From an uncultured Bacillota bacterium (GTDB taxonomy: Bacteria; Bacillota; Clostridia; Peptostreptococcales; Anaerovoracaceae), in assembly GCA_946631075.1 (NCBI GenBank), contig CAMOZS010000016.1, forward strand, positions 1-17,022: a stretch of 17,022 nucleotides of DNA, in the 5' to 3' direction. This document shows, in pieces, positions 14,515-17,022 of the stretch. The notes under the pieces were generated by a model. That model did no database searches and was not told where the DNA came from. It worked only from the letters and a program-made list of their open reading frames with translations. Positions within the stretch are counted from its first letter, which is position 1; each line of letters begins with the position of its first letter. A program made the position numbers and the translations under genes.

Positions 14515-14539
14515 GATAATCAATGAAAGGAGCATTATC

Positions 14540-14794
14540 ATGCAGCATTATCAATACAGAACGAACGGTATCTGCCCGTCCCTGATCGATTTCGACCTGG
14601 ACGGCCAGACCGTCCACAATGTCCAGTTCACCGGCGGATGCAACGGCAACCTGAAGGCCATCGGCAAGCTGGTGGAGGGCATGAGCGTCGATCAGCTTCA
14701 CGGACTTCTGGTCGGCAATACCTGCGGGCGCAAGCCCACTTCCTGCGCCGATCAGCTGGCCCAGGCAGTCAAGCACGCAAGGGACAATGCCTGA
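14540..14794 (+). CDS. TSCPD-domain protein (TIGR03905-like)
   Basis: An 84-residue protein with the TSCPD hallmark NTCGRKPTSCADQL (60s-70s) and a further Cys pair earlier (GGCNGN). TSCPD domains also occur at the C-terminus of some adenosylcobalamin-dependent ribonucleotide reductases, where the Cys residues are thought to be redox or metal active; the role of the free-standing family is unknown. The start has an AAAGGAG site 7 bases upstream. It begins 25 bases after the serpin stop and is the last gene of the rightward series, before the terminator at 14828. Confidence 0.9.
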   Translation: MQHYQYRTNGICPSLIDFDLDGQTVHNVQFTGGCNGNLKAIGKLVEGMSVDQLHGLLVGNTCGRKPTSCADQLAQAVKHARDNA

Positions 14795-14827
14795 ATTAAG
14801 ACAGACAACAGCAGAAGCAATGAAAGA

Positions 14828-14861
14828 GCGGCCGCGCATTCGCGCGGCCGCCTTTGTTTTG
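14828..14861. terminator. Strong intrinsic terminator
   Basis: A perfect 10-bp GC stem (14828-14837 with 14842-14851) closes a 4-base loop, followed by a T-rich stretch interrupted by G. It ends the rightward series and may also stop the convergent NhaC transcript. Confidence 0.85.
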
Positions 14862-14898
14862 CCTTGCTTTGTTTTGTGTCGCTTGCCTCAGCCTTTGC

Positions 14899-16413
14899 TT
14901 AAGCCATAACAAATCCCATGATGGCGTATCCGATGAAGCTGACGATGGCTGCTATGATACCGTAAGGCATCTGAGTGAATGCGTGCCTGAAGTTGTCGCA
15001 TCCGCAGGCTGCGGAGGTCAGTACGGTAGCATCGGAATAGAAGCAGATGTGGGATCCGAAGACACCGGCGGAGATGCAGGCGCCTACGGCCAGCGGCATG
15101 TCGACGCCGATGTTCATGGCCAGCGGGATGATGATCGGCAGCGCGATAACGTACATGCCCCAGTTGGTTCCGGTGATGAACTCGGTGCAGGCCAGGACCA
15201 GGAAGATGATCATGGGCGCTGTCGCCGGAGTCATGACTGTGGTCGCCGACTCGATGCACCACTTGGTGAATCCGATGGTCTCGTTCATGTCCGCGAAGAC
15301 GAAGGCCATGACCATCAGCATCAGGGGCAGGATCATGTTCTGGATACCCTTGATGATGATATCCCAGAATTCGGACGCCGGCATGATGTTCTGGGCCATG
15401 TACATGACGAACATGACCAGCAGGGTAGCCAGGACGCCCATTTCCATATCCGTATCAAAGATGATGGTCGCAACGACCAGGACGATGATCGGAATGAAGA
15501 AGTTGAACATCTTCGGGTTTTCGGGGATATTGCTCTCGCCGCCCTTGTCGCTTTCGAGGATGGTGATCTTCTCTGATCCCGGAGGAGCCAGAGGTCCGCC
15601 CTCGGCAACACGCTGATAGGCCTTCTTCATCGGGCCGATCTTGGGGACCACGCCGATGATGACGAGGGGTACGATCAGGGCCGCGATCCAGGCGTACAGG
15701 TTGAAGGGAATGGTCTTGATGAACATTCCGATCTCACTTGCGCCTTCCTCCTGCCAGCCGTTGGATGTCAGGATACGGCCGCAGAAGACTGCCCAGGTCG
15801 TGATCGGCACCAGGACGCACAGAGGCGCCGCGGTGGAGTCGCAGACATAGGCCAGCATTTCACGGGGTGTTTTGTGTTTGTCCGTCAGGGATGCCATGCA
15901 GGATCCGACGGTCATGGAGTTGAGGTAGTCATCGATGAAGATGACGCAGCCAAGGATCCATGTCCAGATCAGGGCCAGCTTTTCGCTCTTGGCTTTTTTC
16001 GCAGCCCACTGACCGAATGCGTGGGCTCCGCCCGAACGCTCGATCAGGGAAATGATGCCGCCCATAAGTCCGCAGACGATGATCAGCCAGGCGATATCTT
16101 CGGACATCATCGTGTTCAGCAGTGATTCACTGAAGGCCCACATAACGTTGGAGCCCGGCTCGGAACACATGATGAAGCCGACGACCGCACCGATGGTCAG
16201 CGCTTCGATGATACGCTTGGTAACGAAGATGTAAACGATCATCAGCAGCGCCGGGATCGTGCACAGGACGCCGAAGTCCGCAGGATCTTCCGGAAGGAAG
16301 AAATTCAGAATAAATGCGGCAATGATAATGATTGCAGCCACTGCCAGTGATTTTCGCGCATTGAATGTCGCTATCTCATTGGCAATGATCTCGTTTTGCT
16401 CTTTCAGAGACAT
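14899..16413 (-). CDS. NhaC-family Na+/H+ antiporter
   Basis: A 504-residue membrane protein with about 12 segments and a cytoplasmic N-terminus. The family hallmarks are the acidic pair in VIFIDDYLNSMTVG (157-170, Asp161-Asp162) and the CDSTAAPLCVLVPITTW stretch (191-207), later matched by the FGSHICFYSDAT motif. The family includes sodium/proton antiporters and malate/lactate exchangers, so the substrate is not certain. A hydrophilic loop near 255-305 separates two halves. The start has AAAGGAGGT. Transcription starts from a consensus promoter 58-85 bases upstream, so expression is probably strong. It converges on the TSCPD gene and diverges from a signal peptidase gene. Confidence 0.88.
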   Translation of the reverse strand: MSLKEQNEIIANEIATFNARKSLAVAAIIIIAAFILNFFLPEDPADFGVLCTIPALLMIVYIFVTKRIIEALTIGAVVGFIMCSEPGSNVMWAFSESLLNTMMSEDIAWLIIVCGLMGGIISLIERSGGAHAFGQWAAKKAKSEKLALIWTWILGCVIFIDDYLNSMTVGSCMASLTDKHKTPREMLAYVCDSTAAPLCVLVPITTWAVFCGRILTSNGWQEEGASEIGMFIKTIPFNLYAWIAALIVPLVIIGVVPKIGPMKKAYQRVAEGGPLAPPGSEKITILESDKGGESNIPENPKMFNFFIPIIVLVVATIIFDTDMEMGVLATLLVMFVMYMAQNIMPASEFWDIIIKGIQNMILPLMLMVMAFVFADMNETIGFTKWCIESATTVMTPATAPMIIFLVLACTEFITGTNWGMYVIALPIIIPLAMNIGVDMPLAVGACISAGVFGSHICFYSDATVLTSAACGCDNFRHAFTQMPYGIIAAIVSFIGYAIMGFVMA

Positions 16414-16470
16414 TGCAAACCTCCTTTCGCTGTGTCCAAATAAAGCAATAAAGATGTGATGACACTTATA

Positions 16471-16498
16471 ATTATATTACTATTCTGATAATTGTCAA
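16471..16498 (-). promoter_or_regulatory. Consensus vegetative promoter for the NhaC-family gene
   Basis: On the minus strand TTGACA (16493-16498) and TATAAT (16471-16476) are both perfect matches, separated by 16 bases. The 5' leader to ATG 16413 is about 50 bases. Confidence 0.85.
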
Positions 16499-16521
16499 AT
16501 CACCGCCCCTCTCTGCAAATG

Positions 16522-16530
16522 TGCTATAAT
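16522..16530 (+). promoter_or_regulatory. Extended -10 promoter for the signal peptidase gene
   Basis: TGC-TATAAT is a perfect extended -10 element. No -35 match lies at the right spacing. The leader to ATG 16573 is about 36 bases, with GCAGGAGG as the ribosome site. Confidence 0.7.
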
Positions 16531-16572
16531 CTTAACGAAAGTCACAGCGCTGCAAACCTGCAGGAGGCCCTT

Positions 16573-17022
16573 ATGGCAAAAGAGAAGACCCGGTCCCCTC
16601 TCGGGATCATTCTTAATATCATCGGCACCGCGATCATCATCGCGGCCATCATCCTTTGTCTTACCCTGACCCTGCCCCGCCTGGCCGGCTACTCCGGCTA
16701 CTGCGTCCTGACGGGAAGCATGGAACCGACTATACCGGTCGGCTCCCTGATCTATTCCAAGTCGGTCGATCCCGCTTCTCTTGAAGAAGGCGATGTGATC
16801 GTATTCAGCGACGGGCGAAGCGATGTCCCGGTCACCCACCGGGTCCTCAGCAATGAGCCCGACAACGGTCAGGTCATAACAAAGGGAGACGCCAACGCTC
16901 AGGCTGACCTCTCCCCTGTTTCCTATTCTGATGTTTACGGACTCGTAGCTGTTCACATCCCGGTGCTTGGCCGGCTGCTGATCCCCCTGGGGACCCTGAC
17001 CGGCAAGCTGGGCATCGTCGCT
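16573..17022 (+). CDS. Signal peptidase I, SipW/ER type (3' end missing)
   Basis: 150 residues are visible and the frame runs off the window. A hydrophobic anchor (10-35) precedes the catalytic stretch TGSMEPTI with Ser49, then GDVIVF (73-78), VTHRV with His89, and KGDAN (104-108). The general base is His, not the Lys of ordinary bacterial type I enzymes, which places it in the SipW/ER/archaeal class with a Ser-His catalytic pair. In Bacillus, SipW handles a few extracellular matrix substrates; such enzymes in Clostridia often serve specific surface or camelysin-like proteins. The substrate may be encoded beyond the window. A CAGGAGG ribosome site and an extended -10 promoter precede it. Confidence 0.9.
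   Translation, partial: MAKEKTRSPLGIILNIIGTAIIIAAIILCLTLTLPRLAGYSGYCVLTGSMEPTIPVGSLIYSKSVDPASLEEGDVIVFSDGRSDVPVTHRVLSNEPDNGQVITKGDANAQADLSPVSYSDVYGLVAVHIPVLGRLLIPLGTLTGKLGIVA

Overview
The window looks like chromosome of an anaerobic Bacillota (Clostridia-type) bacterium. The signs are strong AGGAGG-type ribosome sites, a GC-rich coding bias with AT-rich promoters, an FHA-FtsW/penicillin-binding-protein pair, a TIGR03905-type TSCPD protein, a SipW-type signal peptidase and an Ig-like/serpin secreted protein. I saw no mobile element, tRNA, rRNA or CRISPR. The assignment is inferred from gene families; I cannot name a genus.

Layout. (1) Positions 1-1641 (+) are the 3' part of a membrane-anchored TPR protein with two Asp/Asn-rich loops, ending at a bidirectional terminator (1665-1693). 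(2) From 8111 leftward to 1712 (-) runs a tight seven-gene series: ABC exporter, glutamate decarboxylase (gadB), an acidic membrane-anchored protein with a pentapeptide repeat, a solo B3/B4-domain protein, a 48-residue single-TM protein, glutamate 5-kinase (proB) and an HD-domain protein. Gaps are 10-44 bases with no terminator seen between genes. (3) From 8216 rightward to 14794 (+) runs a five-gene series: AEC-family transporter, FHA-FtsW/RodA fusion with a Gln/Pro-rich tail, a class B penicillin-binding protein overlapping it by 4 bases, a secreted serpin with a lysine-rich Ig-like domain, and a TSCPD protein. It ends at a strong hairpin (14828-14861). (4) A NhaC-family antiporter (16413-14899, -) with a near-perfect consensus promoter diverges from a signal peptidase I gene that runs off the right edge (16573-17022, +).

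The two long series diverge from one 104-base intergenic region (8112-8215). It holds overlapping candidate promoters in both directions and a perfect 7-3-7 palindrome (8181-8197), so one regulator could control both. The leftward series is rich in glutamate chemistry: GadB turns glutamate into GABA while consuming a proton, and ProB phosphorylates glutamate. It lacks an adjacent GadC exchanger and ProA within the window. The rightward series couples septal or elongation wall synthesis (FHA-FtsW plus transpeptidase) with export of a protease inhibitor. The most notable items are the serpin fused to a very cationic domain and placed in a wall-synthesis operon, the acidic repeat protein next to gadB, and the shared palindromic control region.
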